From positions 1-64,000 of the forward strand of contig NZ_BMFW01000019.1 of NCBI RefSeq assembly GCF_014639275.1: 64,000 nt of DNA, in the 5' to 3' direction. Positions 40,015-49,295 of the stretch are shown one piece after another. Every line of letters starts with the position of its first letter. The stretch's first letter is position 1. Both the position numbers and the translations under genes were made by a program. The notes under the pieces were generated by a model. The model saw only the letters and a program-made list of their open reading frames with translations, searched no databases and had not been told where the DNA came from. This DNA comes from Arthrobacter liuii (GTDB lineage: Bacteria > Actinomycetota > Actinomycetes > Actinomycetales > Micrococcaceae).

Positions 40015-40494
40015 ATGACCCACGAACAGCACGAATCCGTCGCACCGGAACTGGACCGCACCGCCCACCCCGCATTCGAAGTCGCGTACCAGGCAGCCCG
40101 GAAGAGCCTGGCCGAGGGCGGCATCCCCATCGGGGCGGCGCTCGCCCGGGACGGCGTGGTGGTTGCGAGCGGGCACAACGAACGGGTCCAGAACGCCGAT
40201 CCGATCGCGCACGGGGAGATGTCCGCGCTCCGCGCCGCCGGCCGCCAGAAGAGCTACCGGGACACCACGCTCTACACCACCCTGGCCCCCTGTGCGATGT
40301 GCGCCGGAACCATCATCCAGTTCAAGATTCCCCGCGTGGTGGTGGGGGAGGCGCGCACGTTCGACGGCGAATTGGAGCTTCTGCGGTCACGCGGGGTTGA
40401 GGTGGTGGTGCTGGACGATCAGCGGTGCGTGGACATGATGCGCACCTTCCAGGCGGACAAGCCCGAGCTGTGGGCGGAGGACATCGCGGAGTAG
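40015..40494 (+). CDS. Cytosine/nucleoside deaminase-like Zn enzyme
   Basis: 159-residue member of the cytidine deaminase superfamily (CDD/tRNA-adenosine deaminase-like, yeast cytosine deaminase type). The Zn site is HGEMSAL (His and catalytic Glu) plus PCAMCAG (two Cys). The C-terminal VVVGEARTFDGELELL and DKPELWAEDIAE match yeast-type cytosine deaminase. ATG 40015, 20 bp after the SDR stop, so it could be in the same transcript. Converts cytosine to uracil or a related base; specificity unproven. Confidence 0.85.
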   Translation: MTHEQHESVAPELDRTAHPAFEVAYQAARKSLAEGGIPIGAALARDGVVVASGHNERVQNADPIAHGEMSALRAAGRQKSYRDTTLYTTLAPCAMCAGTIIQFKIPRVVVGEARTFDGELELLRSRGVEVVVLDDQRCVDMMRTFQADKPELWAEDIAE

Positions 40495-40751
40495 GGGATT
40501 TCCGGGCGGTTGATCAGCTGCCTGGCGAGAGCGTACGGAGCAGGGCGGCCGCGTACAGGAGGTCTGCACGCGTCAGGTCCACCAGGTTGATCGCGCCCAG
40601 AACGGCGTCGGCCCCACCAAAACTCGGCGGAACGCTGGGCGGCCGACGGGTGCGGAATCAAGCCGATGCAAGGCGTTGACCGGGTGCGTCTGTGAGCGCA
40701 TGCTTTACGTTACGGACAGTGAGGTCCTACTCATCAGGGGGGTGGGTGCTT

Positions 40752-41480
40752 GTGGATGAGACCGGACGTGCCCTTGTCACCGCGGTGCTTCCACCGCTCG
40801 TTACAGCAGTCCTCGCCGCACTCAGCCTGTGGTCTTCGGAGCTGCGCAGGGAACGCAATGCGGCCCAGCGCCGACGGCAAGCGATCGCGGAGGAAACCAA
40901 TCACGTCAGATATTTGAAGGCGTGGCTGGAGACCGAACTCCTGGCCGGCGGTTCCAAGGGTGGAGAGGCCAGCAAAGTTCGGGCGGAAGTGCGCAAACAG
41001 CTTGTTGCTTCCCATGCCCGGCTTTCGAGCGTTGGGATGAAGAAGACGGAAGCCCGTCCTCCCGTGATGTTGAGGGCACTGAAGACGGCGGCACTTGTCC
41101 CGCTCTCGCGTCCCGCAGCCCGAGTTGTGCGTGGCGTCTACTGGTTTGTCCTCGTCCTCGGGATTTGCGTTTGGTCCTTTGTCATCACGAGGGACTTCAC
41201 CGAGGTCCGCACCATCAACGTTGGCGTTAGTGACCACTTCTTTTTCTCATTGATGGTGCTGCTGCAGTTCCTGAGCGTCGCGGTACTCTTGGCGCACTGG
41301 GCGCGGGCTCTGGAAAGCGGGCGGGACCTGCGTGCTTCGGATCCGTCAATCGGTGCTTTGTCCCCGAACGCGTCGGGTTCGGGTGCGGGAGCGCACGAAG
41401 CCCGACTTGCATTTGGCATCGGCCTAACCGCTCCGCACAGGCGCCGGCTATCCAGTGATCCAGGCCGAAGCGAGCGATAG
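40752..41480 (+). CDS. Hypothetical membrane protein
   Basis: About 242 residues from the GTG at 40752 (an earlier frame start at 40692 would add 20). Three hydrophobic stretches: ALVTAVLPPLVTAVLAALSL (N-terminal), VVRGVYWFVLVLGICVWSF and FFFSLMVLLQFLSVAVLLAHW. Between the first and second is a charged coiled-coil-like helix (RRERNAAQRRRQAIAEE). No recognised family. The region is less GC-rich than its neighbours and the adjoining 190 bp hold no supported gene, which hints at foreign or decayed sequence. The C-terminal tail (about 45 residues) is Arg/Ser/Gly-rich. Confidence 0.6.
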   Translation: MDETGRALVTAVLPPLVTAVLAALSLWSSELRRERNAAQRRRQAIAEETNHVRYLKAWLETELLAGGSKGGEASKVRAEVRKQLVASHARLSSVGMKKTEARPPVMLRALKTAALVPLSRPAARVVRGVYWFVLVLGICVWSFVITRDFTEVRTINVGVSDHFFFSLMVLLQFLSVAVLLAHWARALESGRDLRASDPSIGALSPNASGSGAGAHEARLAFGIGLTAPHRRRLSSDPGRSER

Positions 41481-41544
41481 AGGTCACAACGACCGCGTCC
41501 GATGTCTGGACTCAGGAACCGACTTTACTGGGAGCCTGGCAAGG

Positions 41545-42324
41545 TCACCCGCTGACTGAAACGGCCGCCACCTCAACCTGTACCCCCGCCTCCCGGAACT
41601 TCCGCACCTGGGCGGGGTCGGCGCCGTCGTCCGTCACCAAGGTCCAAGGCAAAGCCAAACGAACCCACGCGTGGAAAGGCCGCAGGCCGAGCTTGGACGA
41701 GTCGGCCAGAACATAAACGGAACGGCCCCGTCTAGCCATGAGCTCCTTGAGCCGGGTTTGGGCGTGGTCGGCTTCGCAGATGCCGTCCTCGGCGGTGACC
41801 GCGTCGGCGCCCAGGAACACCCGGTCAAAGCTCATCCGCTCCAGCGCCGCCTCGGCCAGCGGGCCCACGAAACTCTGCGAAACGCCGCGCAGCCGGCCGC
41901 CCAGGCAGTCCACCTCGATGCCCTCTGAATCGGCCAGCTCCTGCAGGGTGTTGATGCCCGGCGTCGTCACCGACAGCTTCGCGAACCCCCGCAGCTCGTG
42001 GGCCAGGGCACCCGCGGTGGACCCGGCGTCGAGCAGGATGTTCTCCCCGGCCTGGACCACCGACGCCGCCCACCGGGCGATCGCGTGCTTCTGCTCGAAC
42101 GCCTCACCCGTCCGCTGCCGCAGCGACGCCTCCGGGTGCGCGCCCAACGCCATCGCCCCGCCGTAGGTGCGGGCCAGCTTCCCTTGCGAGTTAAGCAAAG
42201 CCAGGTCACGGCGGATGGTGGACGCCGTCACCTCGAAGCGGGCGGAGAGTTCCTCCACGGAGGCCAGGCCGGTGGTCACGGCAAGGTGATAGATCTCCTC
42301 GCGCCGCGCTTTTGCGCTCAGCAT
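41545..42324 (-). CDS. DeoR-family regulator of the threonate/erythronate operon
   Basis: 259-residue repressor. The N-terminal helix-turn-helix (residues about 4-57: RREEIYHLAVTTGLASVEEL, VTASTIRRDLALL) precedes the DeoR sugar-phosphate-sensing domain (LLDAGSTAGALAHEL, DRVFLGADAVTAEDGICEAD). ATG 42324 has AAGGAG 7 bp upstream; longer frames lack one. Same direction as pdxA2 and 149 bp downstream of it. A hairpin at 42422 lies between. Probably responds to a phosphorylated four-carbon acid. Confidence 0.88.
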   Translation of the reverse strand: MLSAKARREEIYHLAVTTGLASVEELSARFEVTASTIRRDLALLNSQGKLARTYGGAMALGAHPEASLRQRTGEAFEQKHAIARWAASVVQAGENILLDAGSTAGALAHELRGFAKLSVTTPGINTLQELADSEGIEVDCLGGRLRGVSQSFVGPLAEAALERMSFDRVFLGADAVTAEDGICEADHAQTRLKELMARRGRSVYVLADSSKLGLRPFHAWVRLALPWTLVTDDGADPAQVRKFREAGVQVEVAAVSVSG

Positions 42325-42421
42325 TCCCGGTCTCCTTCCCGTGGCCATGGCGGTGGCAGTGCTACCCATGCTAGTTCCGGCCCAGGGTTTCGACGGACTC
42401 AACCAGCAGGGGGAGACAGCG

Positions 42422-42455
42422 ACGGCCGGTCAGCAGCTCTCCGCTGACCGGCCGT
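42422..42455 (-). terminator. Hairpin between pdxA2 and the DeoR gene
   Basis: ACGGCCGGTCAGC (42422-42434) and GCTGACCGGCCGT (42443-42455) are perfect 13-bp arms with an eight-base loop, 18 bp after the pdxA2 stop in the direction of transcription. No T run follows on the minus strand, so it may only partly terminate. Confidence 0.7.
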
Positions 42456-42472
42456 TTCACGCGGGGAGGCGC

Positions 42473-43477
42473 CTACAGAGCTTCCTCGCGTGCCGGCGCC
42501 AGGTCCACTGCCTGGCGCAGTGCCTCAAGAAGCGACTCGTGGTCGGCAATATTCTTTCCCGCGATGTCGAACGCCGTGCCATGGTCAACGGACGTGCGAA
42601 CCACGGGCAGGCCCACGGTGATGTTCACCCCGTTCTCCAGGCCCAGGACCTTCACCGGGCCGTGGCCCTGGTCGTGGTACTGGGCAACCACAAGGTCGAA
42701 GTCGCCGCGGCCGGCAAGGAAGAACAGGGTATCGGCCGGCAGCGGACCGAAGGCGTTGATACCCTCCGCCTGGGCCTTCTCGATGCCCGGCTGGATCTTC
42801 TCCGCCTCTTCGCCGTAACCGAACAGGCCGTTCTCGCCGGCATGGGGGTTGATGGCGCAGACGGCGATCCGCGGGTTGTCGATGCCAGAGGCGCGCAGCA
42901 GTTCGTAGCCACGCTTGATGGTCCGGTAGACCAGGTCGCCGTTGATCTTGGCAATCGCATCGATCAGGCCGATGTGGGTGGTTACGTGGATGACGCGCAT
43001 CTTCGGGGCGGTCAGCATCATGGAAACTTCCTCGGTGCCGGTCAGCTCAGCAAGGAGTTCGGTGTGCCCGGGGTACTTGTGGCCAGCGGCGTGCAGGGCT
43101 GCCTTGTTCAGTGGCCCGGTGCAGATGGCATCCACCTGGTGGTCCATGGCCAGCTGGACGGCTTTCTCGATGAAGAGGTAGGAGCCGTGGCCGGCCGCCG
43201 CGGAGAGTTCGCCCCAGGCAAGGTCTTCCGGGATGCACTCGATGTCCAGCACGTCAATGGTGCCCTCCTCGAACAGCGCCTCCGACGGCGCCGTGACCTT
43301 CCGCAGGGTCAGCGGGCTGGAGACGATGCCCGCGGCGAGCTGCAGCCGGCGAAGGTCGCCGATCACGAGCATGCGTGCCTTTGACCGCAGTTCGCTGTCA
43401 GCAAGGGTCTTGACGATGATTTCCGGTCCAATGCCGGCTGCATCGCCCATGGTGATGGCAACAATCGGACGTCCCAT
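42473..43477 (-). CDS. pdxA2: PdxA2-type 4-phospho-threonate/erythronate dehydrogenase
   Basis: 334-residue NAD-dependent oxidative decarboxylase of the PdxA family. VAITMGDAAGIGPEIIVKTL has the conserved start (Ala in place of the usual Pro in MGDPAGIGPE); the three metal His are in THIGLIDAI, QYHDQGHGPVK and HGTAFDIAGK. PdxA2 proteins encoded with DUF1537 kinases convert 4-phospho-D-threonate or 4-phospho-D-erythronate to DHAP and CO2 rather than make pyridoxine. Its ATG shares one base with the dtnK stop. The pairing with dtnK and kdgT decides the assignment; the exact stereoisomer is unknown. Confidence 0.88.
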   Translation of the reverse strand: MGRPIVAITMGDAAGIGPEIIVKTLADSELRSKARMLVIGDLRRLQLAAGIVSSPLTLRKVTAPSEALFEEGTIDVLDIECIPEDLAWGELSAAAGHGSYLFIEKAVQLAMDHQVDAICTGPLNKAALHAAGHKYPGHTELLAELTGTEEVSMMLTAPKMRVIHVTTHIGLIDAIAKINGDLVYRTIKRGYELLRASGIDNPRIAVCAINPHAGENGLFGYGEEAEKIQPGIEKAQAEGINAFGPLPADTLFFLAGRGDFDLVVAQYHDQGHGPVKVLGLENGVNITVGLPVVRTSVDHGTAFDIAGKNIADHESLLEALRQAVDLAPAREEAL

Positions 43478-44682
43478 TATTTGATACTCATTTCAGTCGT
43501 TGAGGCAGTAAGAAATTGTGTGGTCCGGGCCAGCGTACCGGCGTCCCCGAAGGCGCCAGCCTTGGTGACCAGCAGGGGAAGCGGCGCCGGCAGCACGCTC
43601 ATAACGACGCCGGGTTCAATCTCACCCAGGACGGTGAAGCTGCCCACTCCGAGGGCCTTCAGGACTGCCGTGGCCGTTTCGCCGCCCGTCATGACCAGGG
43701 CATCACAGTGCCCAATGCCCGCAGCAGTGGCGCGGGCCAAAGCCTCTGCCACCACCAGCGCCTGCGACTTGTCGATGGTTCCCATCGGATCCGGGGTCAG
43801 CACCACATCGTTCCCGGTCATCGCTTCTGCAACCTTGCGGGCAACATCAGGCTCGTCCAGCGCGTTGTGGTCCAGCGTGATGTGCTTCGCGCCGGCGGCG
43901 ACAAGGGCCTGGGTCTGCTGCCGCGCAAGGCCCGAGTAGCTGCCGATGACGGTCATGGTGCGGCTTGCATGCCCAACCTGCGCGTTTCGCGCACCCGTTC
44001 CCTCTCGGCGCGCGGCGATGTGTCCGGCGAGTCCGCCGGAGCCCACCAGGAGTGCTGGGAAGTCCAGCAGGTTCGCAGCGGCCGCGATGGTCTTCAGATC
44101 CCGGTTCGAGGAGGCGTCCAGTACGACGGCGTCAATGCCGCGTTCGTGCACGTCCCGCAGGTGCCGGGCCAGTTCGTCCGGGCTGCCTTCGGATCCGCCC
44201 GCGGCCACCTCAGTAGTGAGGCCACCGGTGGCGAGTGCCGCAGCCACATCGCCGCCAAAGCTTCCTTCCGTGTTAGGGAAGCCGTTGACGTGGACCGTGC
44301 CGCCGTTTGTGGTCCTTCCAGTGCCGGGGAACGCCGGAGCCACAATGGCCAGGCCTTTGCCGCGGCCCTGGGCGATGGCCTCCAGTGCTGCCGCCACCTC
44401 TGCGCCCACGTTGCCGCGGAGCAGCGAGTCGATCTTCTTGAAGACCCGCCGGTGCTGGCGGAGGGCCCGTCCGGCCGCTGCCGTAACGGCTGATGCGGCT
44501 TCCGCGGGAGCCAGGTACCGGCTTTCGGTGTTGATCGAAAGGATCCCGGCCTCGGGCCAGATGCAGTCGACGTCCAGGAGTACGGAACTGGTGTGTGTGG
44601 GTCCGTAGGCTGCGGCGGCATCTGCCGCTCCCGTGAGGTCGTCGGCGATGATCGCCCAGCGCGCGGCTGCGGGGGTGTTCAT
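43477..44682 (-). CDS. dtnK: Four-carbon acid sugar kinase (DUF1537; D-threonate/erythronate kinase)
   Basis: 401-residue cytosolic ATP-dependent kinase (OtnK/DtnK family). The N-terminal [17 protein letters not shown] motif and [15 protein letters not shown] hold substrate-binding residues; the C-terminal [17 protein letters not shown] binds nucleotide. ATG 44682 overlaps the kdgT stop (ATGA) and the stop meets pdxA2. It phosphorylates the C4 hydroxyl of D-threonate or D-erythronate. A longer upstream frame (to 45162) is antisense to kdgT and not used. Confidence 0.9.
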   Translation of the reverse strand: MNTPAAARWAIIADDLTGAADAAAAYGPTHTSSVLLDVDCIWPEAGILSINTESRYLAPAEAASAVTAAAGRALRQHRRVFKKIDSLLRGNVGAEVAAALEAIAQGRGKGLAIVAPAFPGTGRTTNGGTVHVNGFPNTEGSFGGDVAAALATGGLTTEVAAGGSEGSPDELARHLRDVHERGIDAVVLDASSNRDLKTIAAAANLLDFPALLVGSGGLAGHIAARREGTGARNAQVGHASRTMTVIGSYSGLARQQTQALVAAGAKHITLDHNALDEPDVARKVAEAMTGNDVVLTPDPMGTIDKSQALVVAEALARATAAGIGHCDALVMTGGETATAVLKALGVGSFTVLGEIEPGVVMSVLPAPLPLLVTKAGAFGDAGTLARTTQFLTASTTEMSIK

Positions 44683-45668
44683 ACTGCGGCAGTCACCTCG
44701 GGCGATGCCACAGCCTCCTTGGTCCTGAGGCGCTTGGCGTACCAGGCGACCATGAGGGGGCAGCCGATGGCAGTGACCACCACGGAAGCGGCAACCAGGA
44801 CGGTGGCGGGTCCTGCAGCCGGAGCGTATGCAGGATTGGCTGCGGCCACCAGCATGGGAACTGTGGCAGCGTTGCCGGCGGTGGTGGCTGCCGCCAGACC
44901 GGCAATGCCGGATCCTCCGGTCAGCTTGTCGGCGAAGAAGAGCACGGCGCCGCCGGCGATGAGCACGAACAGGCCCAGTGCCACTCCGAGCAGCCCGGCG
45001 TTGAGCACCTGGCCCAGGTTCAGTCCGAAGCCGAGGGCGAGTGCGAAGAATGGAATGAGCACGGGGGCCGCGGAGGACAGGAACTTGCGCATGGCCGGGT
45101 CCAGCGCGCCCAGGATGGCGCCGAGGAGTAGGGGGATGATGGCGCCCACGAGGGCCTGCCACGGGAACGCCGACAGCCCGGCGACGCCGAGGGTCACCAT
45201 GGTCAGGAAGGGGCCGGATTCCAGCGTCATGACGGAGTAGGCCGCCACGTCCTTGGGCTTGCCGTACTGGCCCATGAGCGCCATGTACATGCCGCCGTTG
45301 GTGTCGTTGAGGGCAGCAAGGATGGCCAGGACGGAAAGGCCCGACAGCAGGCCGCCGTCGATGGGAAGTTCACCCAAGAACCTGCCGGCGATGACGCCGA
45401 TGATGATGGCGAACAGGACCTTGCTGCCGAACAGGACGCCGCCCTTCTTCAGGATGTAGGGCGTGGCCTTGATATCGATGCTCGCACCCATGCAGACGTA
45501 GAAGACCGCGAGGATGGTGGTGCCGCCGGTGAAGAGCGCGCCGGTGAACGAGCCGAAGAATTTGGCGGAATCCGGGGCGAAGGTGCCAAGCACGGCGCCG
45601 ATGAGCAGGGGGATCAACATCATGCCGCCAGGAACCTTTTCCATGGTGGCCTTGATTGGGACGGACAT
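44679..45668 (-). CDS. kdgT: KdgT-family 2-keto-3-deoxygluconate permease-like transporter
   Basis: 329-residue membrane transporter with about ten helices. [20 protein letters not shown] is the family start, then [26 protein letters not shown]-like loops and [18 protein letters not shown] 45668; the longer frame to 45782 lacks a ribosome site and spans the operator region. First gene of kdgT-dtnK-pdxA2, so its substrate is probably D-threonate or D-erythronate. Two operator-like repeats lie upstream. Confidence 0.88.
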   Translation of the reverse strand: MSVPIKATMEKVPGGMMLIPLLIGAVLGTFAPDSAKFFGSFTGALFTGGTTILAVFYVCMGASIDIKATPYILKKGGVLFGSKVLFAIIIGVIAGRFLGELPIDGGLLSGLSVLAILAALNDTNGGMYMALMGQYGKPKDVAAYSVMTLESGPFLTMVTLGVAGLSAFPWQALVGAIIPLLLGAILGALDPAMRKFLSSAAPVLIPFFALALGFGLNLGQVLNAGLLGVALGLFVLIAGGAVLFFADKLTGGSGIAGLAAATTAGNAATVPMLVAAANPAYAPAAGPATVLVAASVVVTAIGCPLMVAWYAKRLRTKEAVASPEVTAAV

Positions 45669-45743
45669 AAAGCAACCTCGTTGTTGTTTGGGGAATGGGG
45701 TCGAGCAGGCAGCTCGAAGCATGATGTAGATCATAGCCATGGC

Positions 45744-45781
45744 TGCGCGTTCAGCGCAAGACTGTCTGCGCGTAACGCGCA
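45744..45781. promoter_or_regulatory. Tandem TGCGC-N5-GCGCA operators upstream of kdgT
   Basis: TGCGC-GTTCA-GCGCA (45744-45758) and TGCGC-GTAAC-GCGCA (45767-45781) are identical half-sites 23 bp apart, 76-113 bp upstream of the kdgT ATG. The second is also palindromic as TGCGCGT-A-ACGCGCA. Likely bound by the DeoR protein at 41545. Confidence 0.75.
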
Positions 45782-45834
45782 TTACTGGCCAATGGACGCT
45801 GTGGCCATGGCCGCCTTCCCCTCCAGCCCCGGGG

Positions 45835-46560
45835 TCAGTCCCTGGCCATCGAGGGACTCCACGCGGCCTTCGCCTCCGCCGCCGCGCGGCGGTGTGCGGC
45901 GTGGCCCGTCACCGTGACGGCCGTCGCAATTAGCGCAGCCAGCGACAGCGCCAGCGCCAAATGCACATGCAGCGCGGCCGCTCCCGCCAAGGCCCCCAGC
46001 ATGATCAGGGCGATGGCCAATGCACGCCGCTGCCAGAACGTTCCCTTGCCGCCGGCCAGCCTGGAGTCCGAGGCCAGGCCTGTGATGGTTGACGTGACCA
46101 CCACCGTGGTGATTTCCGCGACCTTCAGGCGCTTGGCTGTCGCAGCCTGGGTGCCCATGAGCAGGGCGAGCACGCTGGTGACGGTGCTTCCAAGGGCGGG
46201 ATCGGCCTGCACCGGAGCCAGGAGCACGAAGACCGCCAGGAGCCACAGGCCCAGCGACACGGCGGACAGGGCGGCTGAGGTCTGCGGTGACCAGCCTTCG
46301 CCGCTGCGCCGAAGGAGCCGGCCGGCCAGGGCTGCACCCAGCATGAAGAAGGCCAGCGCCAGCGCCGGCCGCAGTACGGGGAGGCTTGTTCCGCCGGCCA
46401 TGGCCATGCCGAGCAGCACCACGTTGCCGGTCATGTTCCCGGTGAAGACGCGGTCCAGGCCGAGGTAGCCCATTGCGTCCACCACGCCGGTGGAAAACGT
46501 CAGGGCCAACATAAGCACCAAGTGCAGGCGGCCGGCCGAGCCGAAAAAGTGTGTTCTCAC
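45835..46560 (-). CDS. DUF1275 (YoaK-like) membrane protein
   Basis: 241-residue membrane protein with about six helices. [20 protein letters not shown] and [16 protein letters not shown] are the family signature, and the C-terminal half has [23 protein letters not shown] 46560 is chosen because GGAG lies 9 bp upstream; a TTG at 46590 is less likely. Divergent from the peptide ABC operon. Function unknown; may be a permease or a stress protein. Confidence 0.85.
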   Translation of the reverse strand: MRTHFFGSAGRLHLVLMLALTFSTGVVDAMGYLGLDRVFTGNMTGNVVLLGMAMAGGTSLPVLRPALALAFFMLGAALAGRLLRRSGEGWSPQTSAALSAVSLGLWLLAVFVLLAPVQADPALGSTVTSVLALLMGTQAATAKRLKVAEITTVVVTSTITGLASDSRLAGGKGTFWQRRALAIALIMLGALAGAAALHVHLALALSLAALIATAVTVTGHAAHRRAAAEAKAAWSPSMARD

Positions 46561-46662
46561 CGTATTTTCTCCGATACATCCTTGAAACAAACGTATACCA
46601 AGGTTATGTTCATACAGCGATTGTATTCAATCTCACATTTCGTGCTCGATCATAGGACTTGT

Positions 46663-48333
46663 ATGAGACTCCCGATCCGCCTCCCGGGCCTTCCGGACGG
46701 CACCCTGTCCAGGGCGAAAGGCGCTGCTGTAGGTGGCACCCTGGCCGCCCTGGCACTGGCGATGACCGCCTGCGCGCCCATCCAGCCCCTGCCTGAGGCC
46801 GTAGCGCATAACGACGTGACATCCGCCCCTATCGGCAACCAGAAAGCCGCTGACGGCGGGGACCTGGTGATGGCCCTCTCTGCTGAACCGGACCGCCTGG
46901 ACCCCACCACGTCGTCGTCCCTCTACACCCGGTATGTCATGCAGACGATGTGCCAGAAGCTCTACGACATCGACGCCCAGGGCAAGATCGTGCCGCAGCT
47001 TGCCACCAAGCTTCCCGAGGTGAGCAACAACGGGCTGACGGTGACCATCCAGGTCCGGGACGATGCGGTGTTTGCCGACGGCACCAAGTTCGACGCCGAG
47101 GCGGTCCGCGCCACCCTGGACCGTGACCTGACCATGAAAGGCTCCGCCCGCAAGAGTGAACTCGGGCCGATCAGCGGCATCGCTGCCCTGAACCCCACGA
47201 CCGTCCAGATCAGCTACAAGAAGCCTTTTGCCCCGCTTACCGCAGCGCTCGCGGACCGGGCCGGCATGATCCTCTCACCGACGGCCGTTGCCGCGGCAGG
47301 GGATTCCTTCGGGGATCACCCCGTGTGCGTGGGGCCGTTCAAGTTCAAGCAGCGCATCCCTCAGACCTCCATCCAGGTGGAACGTGACCCGCTCTACTAC
47401 GACGCCAAGAACGTCCACCTGGACACGGTCACCTACCGGATCATGACGGATTCCAACATCCGGACCGCCAACCTGCGGTCCGGCGACGTCCAGGTGGCGG
47501 ACAGCATCGCGCCCCAGGACGTGGACGCGCTGTCCAAGGAACGCGGCATCGGCGTGCTCCAGGTGGGATCCCTTGGCTACCAGGGCCTGACCATCAACCT
47601 TGGCAACACCAACGGGGTTGGCAAGCCGCCCGGGGACCTCAATACACCCCTGGCCAAAAACGCCGCCATCCGCCAGGCGCTGTCCATGTCCATCGACCGC
47701 AAGGCCCTGGTGAGCACGCTGTTCAACAACTGGTACGAGCCTGCCTGTTCTCCCGTGGCACCTTCCAGCCCCTTCTCCTCGGACGCCAGCCAAACCTGCC
47801 CCGCCTACGATCCGGCGAAGGCCAAACAGATGCTGACGGACGCCGGCGTCCAGGTGCCCTTCCCCATCCGCGTCCAGGTCACCAACTCGCCGGACTCGCT
47901 GCGGTATGCCCAGGCGCTGCAGGCATCAGCGGCGGACGGCGGATTCGCCCTGACCATCGCGCCTGTTGAATACTCCACTCTCCTGGACGTCCAGAGCCAC
48001 GGCAGCTTCGAAGCCCTGCTGCTGGGCTGGTCGGGGCGCGTCGACCCGCACGGCAACATGTACAACTTCCTTGCCACCGGCGGCGGCAACAACTACTCCG
48101 GCTACAGCAACCCGGCGGTGGACAAGCTCCTCACCGACGCCTCCGCCACCACCGACCAGGCTGCCCGGGCCGCCCTGTACGGGAAGGCCGTCCAGCAGGT
48201 CCAGGCGGACGACCCCGTGATCTACCTCTACCGGATCCACAGCCTCACGGCCTATTCCACCAGGGTGGCCGGAATCGAAACGTTCGCGGACGGTGTGGTC
48301 CACCTCAGCAACGCCGCCTTCGTGAAGAAATAA
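46663..48333 (+). CDS. Peptide/glutathione-type ABC transporter substrate-binding lipoprotein
   Basis: 556-residue SBP_bac_5 protein. Signal peptide with lipobox AMTAC (Cys about residue 37) anchors it to the outer side of the membrane. ALSAEPDRLDPTTSSSLYTR, VPQLATKLPEVSNNGLTVTI and NAAIRQALSMSIDRKALV are typical peptide-binding motifs. ATG 46663; the preceding 100 bp is AT-rich and holds the promoter region, with GTATAC-containing repeats. Followed 11 bp later by two permeases, then gamma-glutamyltransferase and a fused ATPase. Confidence 0.9.
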   Translation: MRLPIRLPGLPDGTLSRAKGAAVGGTLAALALAMTACAPIQPLPEAVAHNDVTSAPIGNQKAADGGDLVMALSAEPDRLDPTTSSSLYTRYVMQTMCQKLYDIDAQGKIVPQLATKLPEVSNNGLTVTIQVRDDAVFADGTKFDAEAVRATLDRDLTMKGSARKSELGPISGIAALNPTTVQISYKKPFAPLTAALADRAGMILSPTAVAAAGDSFGDHPVCVGPFKFKQRIPQTSIQVERDPLYYDAKNVHLDTVTYRIMTDSNIRTANLRSGDVQVADSIAPQDVDALSKERGIGVLQVGSLGYQGLTINLGNTNGVGKPPGDLNTPLAKNAAIRQALSMSIDRKALVSTLFNNWYEPACSPVAPSSPFSSDASQTCPAYDPAKAKQMLTDAGVQVPFPIRVQVTNSPDSLRYAQALQASAADGGFALTIAPVEYSTLLDVQSHGSFEALLLGWSGRVDPHGNMYNFLATGGGNNYSGYSNPAVDKLLTDASATTDQAARAALYGKAVQQVQADDPVIYLYRIHSLTAYSTRVAGIETFADGVVHLSNAAFVKK

Positions 48334-48344
48334 GGACATCCACC

Positions 48345-49295
48345 ATGATCCGATACCTGTCCACCCGTCTCTGGCACTCGGCCATCACCCTGGCGCTCGC
48401 CTCAGTGGTCATCTTCATTGGCATCCGCCAGCTCCCCGGTGATCCGGCCATTGCCATGGCGGGGGAGGAAGCCAGCCCTGAACAGCTGGATGCCATCCGG
48501 TCCAAGCTTGGCCTGGACCAGCCCCTTCCCGTGCAGTACTTCTCCTTCATCGGCCGGCTGCTGCAGGGGGACCTTGGCAAGTCCACCCGTACCGGAACAC
48601 CCGTCACGGACCTGCTCGCGGGCACCCTGCCCGTGACGCTGTGGCTTGCCGCCTACGCCATCGTGGTGGCCGTCGTCGCCGGCGTCCTGCTCGGTGTGGT
48701 GGCCGAGCGGTACCGCGGCCGCTGGCCGGAATGGATCTCCAACGGCTTTGCCCTCATCGGGCTGTCCGTCCCAAGCTTTTGGCTCGGCCTGCTGGCCATC
48801 CTGTACCTGGCCGTCAACCTCGGCTGGTTCCCGGCTTCAGGCTATGTCGACGTCGGAACGAACCCCGTGCGCGGCCTGTACTACCTGACGCTGCCCGCGC
48901 TGATCCTGGGCACCGGCCTCGCCGCCGTCATCCTGCGGCAGACGCGGGCTTCCATGATCGAAACCATGAGCACGGACTACGTCCGCACCGCCCGCGCCAA
49001 GGGCCTGGGCGGCGGCCGCATCCTGTTCCGCTACGGGCTCCGGAATTCCCTGATCGTGGTGGTCACCATCGTGGGCCTGCAACTGGGCGGACTGATCTCC
49101 GGCGCCGTGGTCACGGAGCGCATCTTCGCCCTGCCCGGCTTCGGCAAGCTCACCCTTGATTCCGTCTTCACCCGCGATTACCCCGTGATCCAGGCCGTGG
49201 TGCTCGTCATCACTGTTGGGTACATCCTCATTAACCTTGCGGTGGACATCCTGTACTCCGTGATCAACCCGCGAATCCGAGTAGGAAGCAACTGA
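48345..49295 (+). CDS. Peptide ABC transporter permease (DppB type)
   Basis: 316-residue membrane protein with six helices. LGLDQPLPVQYFSFIGRLLQ, the EAA-like loop TARAKGLGGGRILFRYGLRN and the C-terminal VLVITVGYILINLAVDILY match DppB/GsiC. ATG 48345; its last base is shared with the next ATG. Confidence 0.92.
   Translation: MIRYLSTRLWHSAITLALASVVIFIGIRQLPGDPAIAMAGEEASPEQLDAIRSKLGLDQPLPVQYFSFIGRLLQGDLGKSTRTGTPVTDLLAGTLPVTLWLAAYAIVVAVVAGVLLGVVAERYRGRWPEWISNGFALIGLSVPSFWLGLLAILYLAVNLGWFPASGYVDVGTNPVRGLYYLTLPALILGTGLAAVILRQTRASMIETMSTDYVRTARAKGLGGGRILFRYGLRNSLIVVVTIVGLQLGGLISGAVVTERIFALPGFGKLTLDSVFTRDYPVIQAVVLVITVGYILINLAVDILYSVINPRIRVGSN

Noticed and set aside
40508-40630. Possible 3' remnant on the minus strand (reads ADAVLGAINLVDLTRADLLY)
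   Set aside because: Looks protein-like for about 35 codons but has no start, no ribosome site and no match that I can name; too weak to list.
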